Of a stretch of 64,000 bases of DNA, positions 36,931-46,158 are shown piece by piece; within the stretch, counting starts at the first letter, position 1; each line of letters begins with the position of its first letter. The translations under genes and the position numbers were made by a program. Under the pieces are notes generated by a model that worked only from the letters and a program-made list of their open reading frames with translations, was not told the DNA's origin and did no database searches. Source of the DNA: Dyadobacter soli (GTDB lineage: Bacteria > Bacteroidota > Bacteroidia > Cytophagales > Spirosomataceae); assembly GCF_900101885.1 (NCBI RefSeq), contig NZ_FNAN01000027.1:45216-109215 (forward strand), in the 5' to 3' direction.

Positions 36931-37911
36931 TTACTTACTCCTCTCAATCGTATATTGAACCAACTGCTCCAATGAGCGGCGGTGGGGGGAGTCTGCAAAT
37001 TCGTTGAGCAATGCGAGCGCTTCCTTCACATACCTTTCCATTACTTCCTGCGCGTAACGCAGGCCGCCCGATTCTTTTACGAATGCGATTACTTCGCTTA
37101 CCTTGTTGGGTTTGTGGCTTTCGTTGCGGATAATGTTGATAATGCGGCGTTTTTCGAGCCAGGGGGCGTGGTTGAGGGCGTAAATGAGCGGAAGCGTCAT
37201 TTTCTTTTCCTTGATATCGATGCCGAGCGGCTTGCCGATCTCGTCCTCGCCGTAGTCGAAAAGGTCGTCTTTGATCTGGAATGCCATTCCTACCTTTTCT
37301 CCGAATGCATGCATCTTGTCCACCACTTCCTTGGCGGCACCTACCGAGCTTGCCCCGGCGGCACAGCAGGAAGCAATCAGCGAGGCGGTTTTCTGGCGGA
37401 TGATTTCGTAATAAACCTCTTCATTAATGTCCAGCCTGCGGGCCTTTTCAATTTGCAGCAGTTCACCTTCGCTTAGCTCGCGGACGGCCGTAGATACGAT
37501 TTTAAGTATTTTGAACTCCTCGTGATCGACCGAAAGCAGCAGACCACGCGAGAGCAGGTAGTCGCCCACGAGTACGGCGATCTTGTTTTTCCATAAAGCA
37601 TTGACGGAGAAAAAGCCCCGGCGGTAGTTGGAATCGTCCACCACGTCGTCGTGCACGAGGGTAGCGGTATGCAGGAGCTCGATCATCGCGCCGCCGCGGT
37701 AGGTCGATTCGGAAATATCCCCACAAACTCCCGCGGAAAGGAACACGAACATCGGGCGCAGCTGCTTACCTTTCCGCCTCACGATGTAGTTCATGATCTG
37801 GTCCAAAAGCATTACTTCGCTTTTCATAAACTGGCGAAACTTCTGCTCGAAAGCTTTCATTTCATCCGCAATAGGAGCCTGGATATCCTTTATTGAAAGG
37901 GTCATATTCAT
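36931..37911 (-). CDS. Long-chain polyprenyl diphosphate synthase (IspB-like)
   Basis: I take the ATG at 37911 (MNMTLSIKD); a second ATG two codons on and an upstream TTG are possible. About 326 residues. The first Asp-rich motif is DDVVDDS, the second DDLFDYGED, with KGKQLRP in the substrate-binding region and LPLIYAL near the end. These are trans-prenyltransferase features; two small residues before the first Asp motif suggest a long product (C35-C40), as for the menaquinone side chain. It condenses isopentenyl diphosphate in the cytoplasm. It converges with nothing nearby; the large palindrome lies just after its stop. Confidence 0.92.
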   Translation of the reverse strand: MNMTLSIKDIQAPIADEMKAFEQKFRQFMKSEVMLLDQIMNYIVRRKGKQLRPMFVFLSAGVCGDISESTYRGGAMIELLHTATLVHDDVVDDSNYRRGFFSVNALWKNKIAVLVGDYLLSRGLLLSVDHEEFKILKIVSTAVRELSEGELLQIEKARRLDINEEVYYEIIRQKTASLIASCCAAGASSVGAAKEVVDKMHAFGEKVGMAFQIKDDLFDYGEDEIGKPLGIDIKEKKMTLPLIYALNHAPWLEKRRIINIIRNESHKPNKVSEVIAFVKESGGLRYAQEVMERYVKEALALLNEFADSPHRRSLEQLVQYTIERSK

Positions 37912-38101
37912 GTGCGAGGGCTTCAAGGTCCCTCCTGATATTAAAAGGAAGCGGACAGGGGCATGAGTTTATGAATATGTTCGTTTTACCCTCTGAACTC
38001 TGATCTTCAAATTTGGAATAAAATCTTCTGTTTATATCAATTTTAAACCGAAAATGTTTAGAATTGAACAAAGGCAAGGGCGTCCAAAACGCCTGAAACC
38101 C

Positions 38102-38115
38102 GACGGCCGATGGCC
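38102..38115. repeat. Short heptamer pair before the patatin gene
   Basis: GACGGCC directly followed by GATGGCC, overlapping an in-frame but doubtful ATG at 38110. The unit matches heptamers at 26095 and 43954. Confidence 0.5.
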
Positions 38116-38148
38116 GGATTACAAACTAAACCACGTAAACCAGTCGAT

Positions 38149-39162
38149 ATGAAAGCACTCGTTCTTGGCGGAGGATCCATGAAAGGCGCATTTCAGGTAG
38201 GTGTGATCCAGGCAGTCCTGGAAAACGGCTTCGAGCCTGAAATGGTGTACGGAATTTCAGTAGGCTCGCTCAATGCCACGTTCCTTGCGAACGAAACCGG
38301 CAAGCAAATGGCCGAAAATAAGAAGATAGACTGGCCGCTGGCTGGCCGCAAGCTGCTCGAATTCTGGATCAAGAATATCACTCAGCCACAGGATATTTCC
38401 ACATTGCGCTCCCGGGTAATGCTCGGAATGAATACATTAATGAGCCGTTTTGATGGCATCGTCGACCCCTCGCCGCTGCACCAGCTCATCCGCAAGCACC
38501 TGCACGACGATTACCTCCGCGATACCCCCATTAAGGTAAAAGCCGGGGCCGTGAATATCGAAACCGGTGAAATGAAATACGTATCCACGCAGGACCCGCA
38601 TTATGTGGACTTTGTGTATGCCAGCTCGTCCATTCCAATGCTGATGCCGGCAGTGGAAATCAACGACCATCTGTACCTCGATGGCGGCTTGCGCGAGGTG
38701 GCGCCCATACGTGAGGCCATCGAAGACGGCGCGACGGAAATAATCCTCATCGGCTGCCATTCTCCCCTGCTCTACCAGCCGGAAGGCATCAATACCCGCA
38801 ACCTGATCACCCTAATTGAGCGCGTAAGGGACATTACCGTGAACCAGATCGTGAACAACAATATCCAATGGGCCGAATCGTACGTGGATCGCTCCAATTT
38901 GCGTGGCAAGCCCATGAAAATGACTGTGGTAAGGCCATTAACACCGCTGTTCCTCGACTTGCAGCACTTCAATTCCGAAGACATTTCCCGGCTGATCATC
39001 GAAGGCTATAAAGCGGGCGTGGAATCGATTTTGAATGCCGAAAAAGGCGGAGACTCGGCAATTACGCCTCCGGCAGCCACCAGCCGGACTGAACGCGGCC
39101 CGGCCGAACGCGGCCCGGCCCTAAATGGGTCTGTACACACCGAACCAAACAATGTCACATAA
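38149..39162 (+). CDS. Patatin-like phospholipase
   Basis: I prefer ATG 38149 (MKALVLGGGSMKGA), which starts exactly at the conserved patatin N-terminus; an ATG 13 codons upstream lies in a heptamer repeat. The 337-residue protein has the oxyanion loop GGGSMKG (7-13), the nucleophile Ser37 in GISVG and the catalytic Asp in LDGGLREV. It hydrolyses acyl esters of phospholipids without a classical triad. The C-terminal tail is low-complexity and includes two exact 15-bp tandem repeats (39091-39120) coding ERGPA twice. A phosphodiesterase gene begins 2 nt after the stop. Confidence 0.9.
   Translation: MKALVLGGGSMKGAFQVGVIQAVLENGFEPEMVYGISVGSLNATFLANETGKQMAENKKIDWPLAGRKLLEFWIKNITQPQDISTLRSRVMLGMNTLMSRFDGIVDPSPLHQLIRKHLHDDYLRDTPIKVKAGAVNIETGEMKYVSTQDPHYVDFVYASSSIPMLMPAVEINDHLYLDGGLREVAPIREAIEDGATEIILIGCHSPLLYQPEGINTRNLITLIERVRDITVNQIVNNNIQWAESYVDRSNLRGKPMKMTVVRPLTPLFLDLQHFNSEDISRLIIEGYKAGVESILNAEKGGDSAITPPAATSRTERGPAERGPALNGSVHTEPNNVT
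39091..39120 (+). repeat. Two exact 15-bp tandem repeats in the patatin gene
   Basis: GAACGCGGCCCGGCC is present twice back to back and in frame, encoding ERGPA-ERGPA in the C-terminal tail. Copy number could vary by slippage without shifting the frame. Confidence 0.9.
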
Positions 39163-39164
39163 GA

Positions 39165-40055
39165 ATGAAAAACCAAACCCGGCAGATATGCACAGCATTG
39201 TTGCTCGCTGCCCTGTCACACACTGTCCAGGCCCAAACCGGCGATTGCCGGTTTAAAGACGCCGAGGCCCTGAAAAGCTACCTGAAACCCGGCAAGCGCA
39301 CCAAGCCGCTGATCATGGCGCATCAGGGCGGCACCGAAGACGGCTTTCCCGGCAACAGCATGGCCACATTTGAACGCACGTATTCCAAAGTACCTTGCGT
39401 ACTGCTGGAAATCGACGTCCGCGCTACCGCAGACAGCCTGCTGGTCATTTCCCACGACGACGACCTCGCATTGAAAACCAATGGTAAGGGATTATTAAGT
39501 AAAAAGAAGTGGAAAGATGTCAGCAAATTGAGGCTGAAAGATTCCTATGGCTCGATGACGGAGTACGCACTCCCCACATTTCAGGATGTATTGAACTGGT
39601 CGGCAGGTAAAAACCTGGTACTGATTGTCGACAAAAAGCCGGAAACCAGCATTACCCAAACCATTAAAATGCTGCAAGGAACGGGTAATCTCTACAAATC
39701 GGTGCTGATCTGCTACTCATTGAAAGAAGCGCAACTGGCACACAAACTCGCGCCGCAGCTCATGCTGGCGGTCGGATTCAACAGCCCCGAGCACATCGAT
39801 GCCGTCGAACAATCGGGACTGCCATTGGAACAGCTTGTAGCCCTAACCCCGCGTGAATTGCAGGACGGCCCCTTTTACCAGCGCATTCACGACCTGAATG
39901 TAGCCTCGTCACTGGGCACCAACGGTAATATCGACACGCTCCAAACCACCGAATCGCGGCCATTGTACCAGAAGATCTGGGATACGGGCGGGCCGGACAT
40001 TATTTGCACGGATAACCCGATTTTGGTGCAGAGTATTTTTTATAAGAAGGATTGA
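39165..40055 (+). CDS. Exported glycerophosphodiester phosphodiesterase family protein
   Basis: The 296-residue protein has a signal peptide (residues 1 to about 23) and a GDPD-type TIM barrel: His53 in MAHQGG, Glu82 and Asp84 in LEIDVR, and His97-Asp98 in ISHDD. The family usually reads HRG at the first motif; here it is HQG, and PENT is replaced by PGNS, so metal or phosphate binding may be altered. It would cut glycerophosphodiesters to glycerol-3-phosphate and alcohol in the periplasm. Its start 2 nt after the patatin stop suggests coupled phospholipid breakdown. Confidence 0.85.
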   Translation: MKNQTRQICTALLLAALSHTVQAQTGDCRFKDAEALKSYLKPGKRTKPLIMAHQGGTEDGFPGNSMATFERTYSKVPCVLLEIDVRATADSLLVISHDDDLALKTNGKGLLSKKKWKDVSKLRLKDSYGSMTEYALPTFQDVLNWSAGKNLVLIVDKKPETSITQTIKMLQGTGNLYKSVLICYSLKEAQLAHKLAPQLMLAVGFNSPEHIDAVEQSGLPLEQLVALTPRELQDGPFYQRIHDLNVASSLGTNGNIDTLQTTESRPLYQKIWDTGGPDIICTDNPILVQSIFYKKD

Positions 40056-40101
40056 AAGGGCGATCCGCGTAGGGAGGAAAGGAAGGAAGGGAAGGAAAAG
40101 A

Positions 40102-40181
40102 TGTCAGCCTAAGCGGAGTCGAAGGCATCCATACCGGACACCTTCGACCGCTCCGGCGGCCCGGTCTGCTCAGGCTGACAT
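40102..40181. repeat. Dyad intergenic repeat of the GTCAGCCT...AGTCGAAGG type
   Basis: TGTCAGCCTaAGCGGAGTCGAAGG at the left pairs with CCTTCGAcCGCTcCG (40141-40155) and AGGCTGACA (40172-40180) at the right. Its words match a repeat seen between genes in many environmental bacterial genomes. Here it separates the GDPD and TonB receptor genes, which converge, and could end both transcripts. Confidence 0.7.
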
Positions 40182-40206
40182 TTTACTATTAGAAGCCTGC
40201 CTATTC

Positions 40207-43200
40207 CTAGTTAAAGATATAACGAATACCCAACTGTGCTTGCCAAACATCGTTGATCGTTCTTGACTTCACGAATGCGTCGCGCAACAGAACAGGTTCG
40301 CCATTTACAATCTGCGTACCCATGCGGTAGGTTGGCGTTCCGTCCTGGGTTACGCTGGCGAAGTTGAGCGGGTTGGACGTTGTGGTGTTTGCCGCAGCAG
40401 TTACCTGGTTGGCTACGCCCCATTTGCTGTTGATCAGGTTACCCAGGTTGAAAATATCGGCACGGAGGCGGATGATATTCTTCTTGTCCTTCTTACCCAC
40501 TTTTACGTAGAAATCCTGCTCTACGGTAAGATCGAAACGGGTCAGCCATGGATATGCACCGCCATTACGCTCGGCATATTTGCCCTTTCTTTCTTTCAAA
40601 TAAGGGTGATTGTCTATGTACTTCTGGAATGCCTCTGTCTGCTGCTCAGGCGAGAATGTGTAAGTTTTCTTGTCGACAACCGTAGTCAGCGTCTGGAATG
40701 TAAGGTCGCTTGCTTTGTTCGGCACAAAGATCAGGTCGTTGTTCTGACCGTCGCCGTTCAAATCCGTGGCGCTGGCGTAAGAGATTTTAGTACCGCTTGA
40801 AGAAACACCACCCAATGTTACCATCGTAGCTCCACCGAATTTACCGCCATATTCCTTGCGGTAAGAAACGTAGCCTACAAAGCGGTGACGAACGTCGTTA
40901 CCCGAGTAAGCCAGGTCGAGATAATTCAAACCATTCACACCCGGCACATTGCCTTCCACGGTAGAAGATACCGAAGCGACATCCTTCGCCATACCGTAAG
41001 TATAACCCACCATTCCACCGAGGCCGTTTGTAGCCGCTTTTTCCAGTTTACCTGTCAAAGAGTAGGAATACCCTTTGTTGGTGTTGGTCAACACGTACAC
41101 GTTAGAAACCTGGTCATTTACCAGACGGGCCGCATTCACCTGCGCGCTCGGCAAGCCGGAAGCCGGGAAACGGTCGCGGCTGTCAGGGCCTGTGAACTGC
41201 GCATTAGGTGCTTTCAGGTTCACGTCGATGTAGCGAAGCGAGTTGTAGTTTTTGTTGAAAATACCTTCCACAGTCGCCACTACACCCCAGCCCAGTTGCT
41301 GATCGATACCGATATTGCTTTTCCAGATTTGGGGGAGTTTCAGGTTTTCATCCGAAGCATTCACCTGGTAGCCTGTCAGCGGTCCCGCATCTTTGGGATT
41401 GTAGCGGCTTGGATCCAATGTAAATGGAAACTCGGTCGTGTTGTTTCTTGCGACCGTAGCAGAATTCACGCCATTTGTACCCAACTGATTGGAAATCAAC
41501 ACATAAGGAATGCGAGACAAAAACAACCCGGTTCCACCGCGCACCTGTGTAGTACGGTCACCTTTCACATCCCAGTTGAAGCCGATACGCGGTGACAGGT
41601 AAACCCGGGCTTTCGGAACATTGCCTGTATTTACTTTATACACTTCACCAGCCGGATCGCGGAAATCGATTTTTGCTACATCCGGGTTGAAGTACTGCTC
41701 CGAAGTGTTAGGAATGGTGATCAGGTCGCCACGAAGGCCTACTGTCAACTTGAAATTAGGCGTAGCCTGGAACTCGTCCTGCGCGTACAAGCTGATCGTC
41801 TGTGTTTTAAACACCTGCCATGGAGCAGCACCGCCCGGAAGCAATGAGAAACGATAGTTGAAACGCACCACGGTATCAGGAGCGGTTGTCAGGTCCTTGT
41901 TAGCCAGGTATGCATTGGCCGCATTCTTGAAATCCTGGATCGATTTGAATACCCAAACACCATTCGACGTGGGGAAAAACAAGTTGTTCGACTTGAAGTA
42001 TTCGTAAGATGCACCGACCGTAAGCGTGTGTTTTCCTGCAAAATAAGTCAGGTTATCGGTGATGTTAAGCGTCGAGTAATCGAGTCGGTTGTTCGGTGTA
42101 AATGGATCCGAACCGATGGTCGTGTAGGTAGATCCGTCTTTCTGGATTTCGATGGTCGGGAAGATCGGTGCTTTGTATTTACGGTCTTCGATCTGCTTGT
42201 TATAGGTAGCGATCAGGTTGTTGGCGAATTTACCGCCGAAGTTCGAGTTCAATTCCGCTACGAATGAACGGGTGTTGTCCTGAATGATATAACCTGTGTT
42301 TTGCGGAGAAATCGCGAGGGCCGAGTTGGTACGGTTACCGAAACCCGCCGTGTTGGAGCTGCTGCTCTGGCTGATCAGTACGTCTGAATCCGAATCGTGG
42401 TGCGAGTAACGCAATGTCAGCTTGTGCTTGTCGCTGATGTTATAGTCGATGCGGCCGAGGAATTTCTTGCTGGTGTTCTCGTTGTTGAAGCCGTCCAATG
42501 CGCCCACGTCATAGCCAAACTTCTCTTTCATGAAGGAAGACAGGTCTTCCATATCTGCCAGTGTGGTGCGTGAAATGTTGCCACCTGATCCCTGGCCGCG
42601 GTTCAGCACGTAGTCGAGTGCAGGGCTGGAACGTTTTACAAACTCACCATTCACAAAAAAGAACAGTTTGTTTTTGATGATCGGACCGCCGAGACGGAAA
42701 CCGGTCGTTTTTTCATTGAACTCGGCAACTTTGAAATCAGTACCGTCGATTTTCTTTCCTGCCAGGCTCTTGTTTTTGAAGAAATGGAATGCCGAACCCG
42801 AGAATTCGTTCGTACCTGAGCGCGTTACCGCGTTGATACCCGCGCCCGCGAAGCCCGACTGGCGCACATCATAAGGAGCGATGTTGATCTGCACCTCTTC
42901 GATCGCATCAAGGGAAATCGCCGTAGAACCGGTACGACCACCGGCCTGCGCCTCGCTACCCAAACCGAAGCCGTTGTTGAACACGGAGCCATCGATTGTA
43001 AAGTTGTTGTAACGACTGTCCTGCCCGCCGAAAGAGCGGCCGTTGCTGTACGCATTGTACTTGGTAATGTCGTTCAGCGTACGTCCGAGTGTAGGAAGGC
43101 TTGTAATGAGGCCTTTGTTGAATGTCGTGGCGGCACCTGTGCGGTCGGAGCTGAAAATGTCGTTTCCGGCACCGGTAACCACTACTTCCTGCAATTCGGT

Positions 43201-43560
43201 GGAACCGTCCTTCAATTCGAAGTTGACGTTGGCCGCGGTACCGAGGTTAGCGAAGATGTTTTCCTGCGACTGCTCGTTGAATCCCACGAAGCTTACCGTC
43301 ACTTTGTAAGGTCCACCCACGCGTACGCCCGGGATGGTGTAGAGTCCTTGCTCGTTGGTTACCGAGCCGTATTTTGTTCCCGACGGCTCGTGTACCGCTA
43401 CGACTGTGGCGCCCGGAAGGAGTTCTCCTTTGCCGTCCGCAACACGTCCCGTAATTGCTGATGAAGTAACCTGGGCTTGCGCCGCCGGTCCAAATAGAGA
43501 GAATAGAAATGCGGTAACCGCGAGGCACACCGCCCGGAAGAGTAAACTTTTCCCGTTCAT
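40207..43560 (-). CDS. TonB-dependent receptor, Oar-like
   Basis: The 1117-residue protein has a signal peptide (1 to about 29), a carboxypeptidase-regulatory-like beta-sandwich (about 35-115, from ITGRVADGKGELLPGATV), then a plug domain starting near ELQEVVVTG and a long 22-strand-type barrel ending in LGIRYIFN, with terminal aromatic residue for outer-membrane insertion. The Oar subgroup is marked by GRSFGGQDSRYNNFTIDG and SGFAGAGINAVTRSGTNEF. No SusD partner is next to it, so it is probably not a classic polysaccharide receptor; peptide or protein ligands are suspected for this group. It imports or exports its cargo using TonB energy. Confidence 0.9.
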   Translation of the reverse strand: MNGKSLLFRAVCLAVTAFLFSLFGPAAQAQVTSSAITGRVADGKGELLPGATVVAVHEPSGTKYGSVTNEQGLYTIPGVRVGGPYKVTVSFVGFNEQSQENIFANLGTAANVNFELKDGSTELQEVVVTGAGNDIFSSDRTGAATTFNKGLITSLPTLGRTLNDITKYNAYSNGRSFGGQDSRYNNFTIDGSVFNNGFGLGSEAQAGGRTGSTAISLDAIEEVQINIAPYDVRQSGFAGAGINAVTRSGTNEFSGSAFHFFKNKSLAGKKIDGTDFKVAEFNEKTTGFRLGGPIIKNKLFFFVNGEFVKRSSPALDYVLNRGQGSGGNISRTTLADMEDLSSFMKEKFGYDVGALDGFNNENTSKKFLGRIDYNISDKHKLTLRYSHHDSDSDVLISQSSSSNTAGFGNRTNSALAISPQNTGYIIQDNTRSFVAELNSNFGGKFANNLIATYNKQIEDRKYKAPIFPTIEIQKDGSTYTTIGSDPFTPNNRLDYSTLNITDNLTYFAGKHTLTVGASYEYFKSNNLFFPTSNGVWVFKSIQDFKNAANAYLANKDLTTAPDTVVRFNYRFSLLPGGAAPWQVFKTQTISLYAQDEFQATPNFKLTVGLRGDLITIPNTSEQYFNPDVAKIDFRDPAGEVYKVNTGNVPKARVYLSPRIGFNWDVKGDRTTQVRGGTGLFLSRIPYVLISNQLGTNGVNSATVARNNTTEFPFTLDPSRYNPKDAGPLTGYQVNASDENLKLPQIWKSNIGIDQQLGWGVVATVEGIFNKNYNSLRYIDVNLKAPNAQFTGPDSRDRFPASGLPSAQVNAARLVNDQVSNVYVLTNTNKGYSYSLTGKLEKAATNGLGGMVGYTYGMAKDVASVSSTVEGNVPGVNGLNYLDLAYSGNDVRHRFVGYVSYRKEYGGKFGGATMVTLGGVSSSGTKISYASATDLNGDGQNNDLIFVPNKASDLTFQTLTTVVDKKTYTFSPEQQTEAFQKYIDNHPYLKERKGKYAERNGGAYPWLTRFDLTVEQDFYVKVGKKDKKNIIRLRADIFNLGNLINSKWGVANQVTAAANTTTSNPLNFASVTQDGTPTYRMGTQIVNGEPVLLRDAFVKSRTINDVWQAQLGIRYIFN

Positions 43561-43953
43561 AAATTTGGTGATTTGGTTTGTAAGAATACTAGCGGATTCA
43601 TTCTAGCAGGATGAATAATTGATGCAAAATAATAGGTTTTTAGGTTCACAAGCAAAAGCCTAAATCCTACTAAAATACAATACTAATCTTCATAACTAGC
43701 TGATCTATTGGAATAATGCACATTCGTGTACCAATACTTCAATATTTTCTATTTTACCAAATTATTAACAAATCGAGAGAAGGGCCGCAAGCTTTTGAAT
43801 GGCAGATTTGAGGGAGAAAAAAAGATTTTTTATCTGTCCGGCAGCAATTATTATACCACGAGGTAACCGGCGTTTACCAAATTGTTAAATTTTAGCAATA
43901 CAGGATTTTTTCCTTCCCGGAAATCCTTACAACCTTTGCGATGTTTCAAAAGG
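43561..43953. other. AT-rich region upstream of the TonB receptor
   Basis: About 390 bases with no ORF of interest. Near the receptor start the minus strand has TTATTTTG (43625-43632) with TTTTG about 20 nt further upstream, a possible promoter. The rest is AT-rich; I see no RNA gene or further repeat. Confidence 0.4.
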
Positions 43954-44056
43954 GACGGCCGACCACCGAAGATGGACAGTAAGACCATAGACTGGCGATG
44001 GTCCATCGTCCATGGTCTACTACCGATCGGCGGTCAGCGGTCGGTGGTCGGCCGTC
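43954..44056. repeat. Heptamer-period hairpin element, copy A
   Basis: The ends 43954-43969 (GACGGCCGACCACCGA) and 44041-44056 are perfect 16-nt inverted repeats. The interior and right arm run in 7-nt steps: GATGGTC, CATCGTC, CATGGTC, TACTACC, GATCGGC, GGTCAGC, GGTCGGT, GGTCGGC. Interior AGACCAT/ATGGTCT can pair as well. It ends 27 nt before the hydrolase ATG at 44084. It shares words and order with the element at 51435-51584. Confidence 0.85.
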
Positions 44057-44083
44057 AAAAAAACGTTACCATTCAACAACCCC

Positions 44084-44860
44084 ATGCAACTCAACTTTAA
44101 ACAAATAGGCGACACGGGTAAGCCGCTGATCATCCTCCACGGTGTTTTCGGCTTTCTCGACAACTGGCTTACGATTGGGAAAACCATTTCGGAACATGGT
44201 TATCGCGTTTACCTCGTCGATCAGCGCAACCACGGCCGCTCGCCGCACGAAGCGCCGCTCAACTTCCCCACGCTCGCAGCCGATTTGAAGGAATTGCTGG
44301 ACCATCAAAACATCGAATCACCGATCCTGATCGGCCATTCGATGGGCGGAAAAACAGTGATGGAATATGCGGTGATCTATCCGGGCACTTTCGATGCATT
44401 GGTGGTGGTCGACATCGGCCCAAAAGCCTACCCTATTCATCATACCAAAATCCTCAAAGGCCTGAATGCGATCCCGATCGACCAGATCGAAAACCGCAAC
44501 CAGGCCGACGAGATCCTGAGCGAGTACGAGCCACTGCTGGGTGTGAGGCAATTTTTGCTTAAAAACTTATACAGAAAGGATGAGGGCGGTTTCGCATGGC
44601 GCTTTAACCTGCCGCTGCTTACAACCGACATGGCTAATGTGGGCGCGCAGATCAAATCCGACGCACCGATTGATACCCCGACGCTGTTCATGCGGGGAGA
44701 AAATTCGAATTATGTACTGGATGAAGACCTGGAAGGCATGCTCGACCTGTTTCCGAATGCACAACTAAAAACGATCGAGGGAGCAGGGCACTGGGTGCAG
44801 GCTGAGCAGCCGAAGGCGTTTGTCAGCACCCTGCTGGAATTCCTGAATGGGGCTATCTGA
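44084..44860 (+). CDS. Alpha/beta-hydrolase (YbfF-like esterase)
   Basis: I use ATG 44084 (MQLNFKQIGD), since an upstream in-frame ATG at 44012 lies inside a repeat. The 258-residue protein has LHGVFG (oxyanion), the nucleophile Ser86 in IGHSMGG, and His236 in GAGHW, with an acidic residue in the GENS/NYVLDED stretch before it. VDQRNHGRS is typical of the esterase subgroup. It is probably a cytoplasmic esterase on short acyl chains. It ends 8 nt into the convergent lipoprotein gene. Confidence 0.88.
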   Translation: MQLNFKQIGDTGKPLIILHGVFGFLDNWLTIGKTISEHGYRVYLVDQRNHGRSPHEAPLNFPTLAADLKELLDHQNIESPILIGHSMGGKTVMEYAVIYPGTFDALVVVDIGPKAYPIHHTKILKGLNAIPIDQIENRNQADEILSEYEPLLGVRQFLLKNLYRKDEGGFAWRFNLPLLTTDMANVGAQIKSDAPIDTPTLFMRGENSNYVLDEDLEGMLDLFPNAQLKTIEGAGHWVQAEQPKAFVSTLLEFLNGAI

Positions 44861-45284
44861 CGTATTTCATTCGCGGCGCATTGCATGTACCTATGATGAG
44901 CTGGTCGTCGCTGAGGGATATTTCCCAGGTAGGGCAGGTAACGCAATTCAGTTTTTCGCATTGCGCATTATTCGGCAGTGCTGTCTGCGGCTTCACGTCC
45001 ACCAGCTGGCCGTTGATGATCATGGTGGCTGGTGCGCAGCAGCGGGGAGTTCCGTCCACATTGAGCACCACGCCGTCGCCGCGGAATATCAGTGAATCGG
45101 ACTTTGCAGCTGCAATGGGCTCCCAGGTACTTTTGTTGTCCAGTGATGACCGCTCGATTTCAATAGCGTGCCAGACGCCTGTTACGCCCGAGAAAGCGGC
45201 GTTGGGAGCCAGATCGTCGAAGCTATCCTTTTTACAAGACAATAACCACACCAAAATGAGGGGTATGTATAATAGTCTTTTCAT
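44853..45284 (-). CDS. Small lipoprotein, function unknown
   Basis: The 143-residue protein has a lipoprotein signal with lipobox LLSC (Cys17), followed by KK. The rest is beta-rich, with several cysteines (CCAP near residue 105; CEKLNCVTC near 125), which could form disulfides outside the cytoplasm. The pattern GVWHAIEIERS...LIFRGDGVV resembles the lipocalin-like lipoproteins common in Bacteroidota. No specific function. It overlaps the convergent hydrolase gene by 8 nt. Confidence 0.65.
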   Translation of the reverse strand: MKRLLYIPLILVWLLSCKKDSFDDLAPNAAFSGVTGVWHAIEIERSSLDNKSTWEPIAAAKSDSLIFRGDGVVLNVDGTPRCCAPATMIINGQLVDVKPQTALPNNAQCEKLNCVTCPTWEISLSDDQLIIGTCNAPRMKYVR

Positions 45285-45364
45285 ACTTATTAAATAATTT
45301 TATTTACTCCGAAGATTCACAATCAGGTCTTTTGGTTGGAACAAAATAAAAAAATGAGACACCT

Positions 45365-46069
45365 ATGAACGATTCCGGGATTTCCCTGTACTTAATCCCT
45401 ACGATACTGGCCGAAGGCACCCAAAACGATGTCCTTTCGCCGCAAATCAAAGATGCCGTGCAGCACCTGGATGTTTTCTTCGTGGAAAATATCCGCACGG
45501 CAAGGCGCTTCATCAGCAGTCTGAAACTCGGCAAGGTCATCGACGAGCTCACATTCATTGAACTGAATAAGGATACGCCCGAAACGGAGACAGTTGCATC
45601 GTTGCGAAGCCTTTCGAAAAGTGCCGGTATCATCTCGGAAGCGGGCTGCCCGGGCGTAGCCGATCCCGGGGCCGTGGCTGTGCGCATTGCGCACGAGTTG
45701 GGCATACGTGTGGTACCGCTGGTAGGGCCATCGTCTATCTTGCTCGCATTGATGGCCTCGGGCATGAGCGGGCAGTCGTTTGCCTTTCACGGCTACCTGC
45801 CGATTGATAAAATGCAGCGTAAAAAGGCATTGCAGAGCCTCGAACGAAATGCGCGGCAGTACCAGCAGACGCAGATATTCATGGAAACGCCTTTCCGCAA
45901 CAACCAGTTGCTCGAAGCGGTGATCGAAGCCTGCTCGCCCGACCTCGCATTGTGCATTGCCGCGAACGTAACCGCGCCCGACGAGCTGATCCGGACCATG
46001 CCGGTCCGCAAATGGAAGGCGCAAAAGCCCGATCTGCATAAAATCCCTGCGATTTTCCTGATCGGATAG
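45365..46069 (+). CDS. RsmI-like SAM-dependent methyltransferase (tetrapyrrole methylase fold)
   Basis: The 234-residue protein follows the RsmI/YabC pattern: YLIPTILAEG at the N-terminus, VENIRTARRFI, SEAGCPGVADPGA and VVPLVGPSSILLALMASG, then FHGYLP. RsmI 2'-O-methylates a cytidine of 16S rRNA. At 234 residues this protein is shorter than typical RsmI (about 280), and the first motif is modified, so it may be a paralogue with another rRNA or small-molecule target. Confidence 0.8.
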   Translation: MNDSGISLYLIPTILAEGTQNDVLSPQIKDAVQHLDVFFVENIRTARRFISSLKLGKVIDELTFIELNKDTPETETVASLRSLSKSAGIISEAGCPGVADPGAVAVRIAHELGIRVVPLVGPSSILLALMASGMSGQSFAFHGYLPIDKMQRKKALQSLERNARQYQQTQIFMETPFRNNQLLEAVIEACSPDLALCIAANVTAPDELIRTMPVRKWKAQKPDLHKIPAIFLIG

Positions 46070-46158
46070 ACATTTGATGAATGCTGTCTTAACTTTACCG
46101 GTTACAGCGCAGAAGGATATCGGCCTGTCTTTCGTTCTTTTTGTAAACTGCATTCACT

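Noticed and set aside
44012..44083. Upstream in-frame ATG for the hydrolase
   Set aside because: Translation would run through the heptamer repeat; the hydrolase fold starts at 44084.
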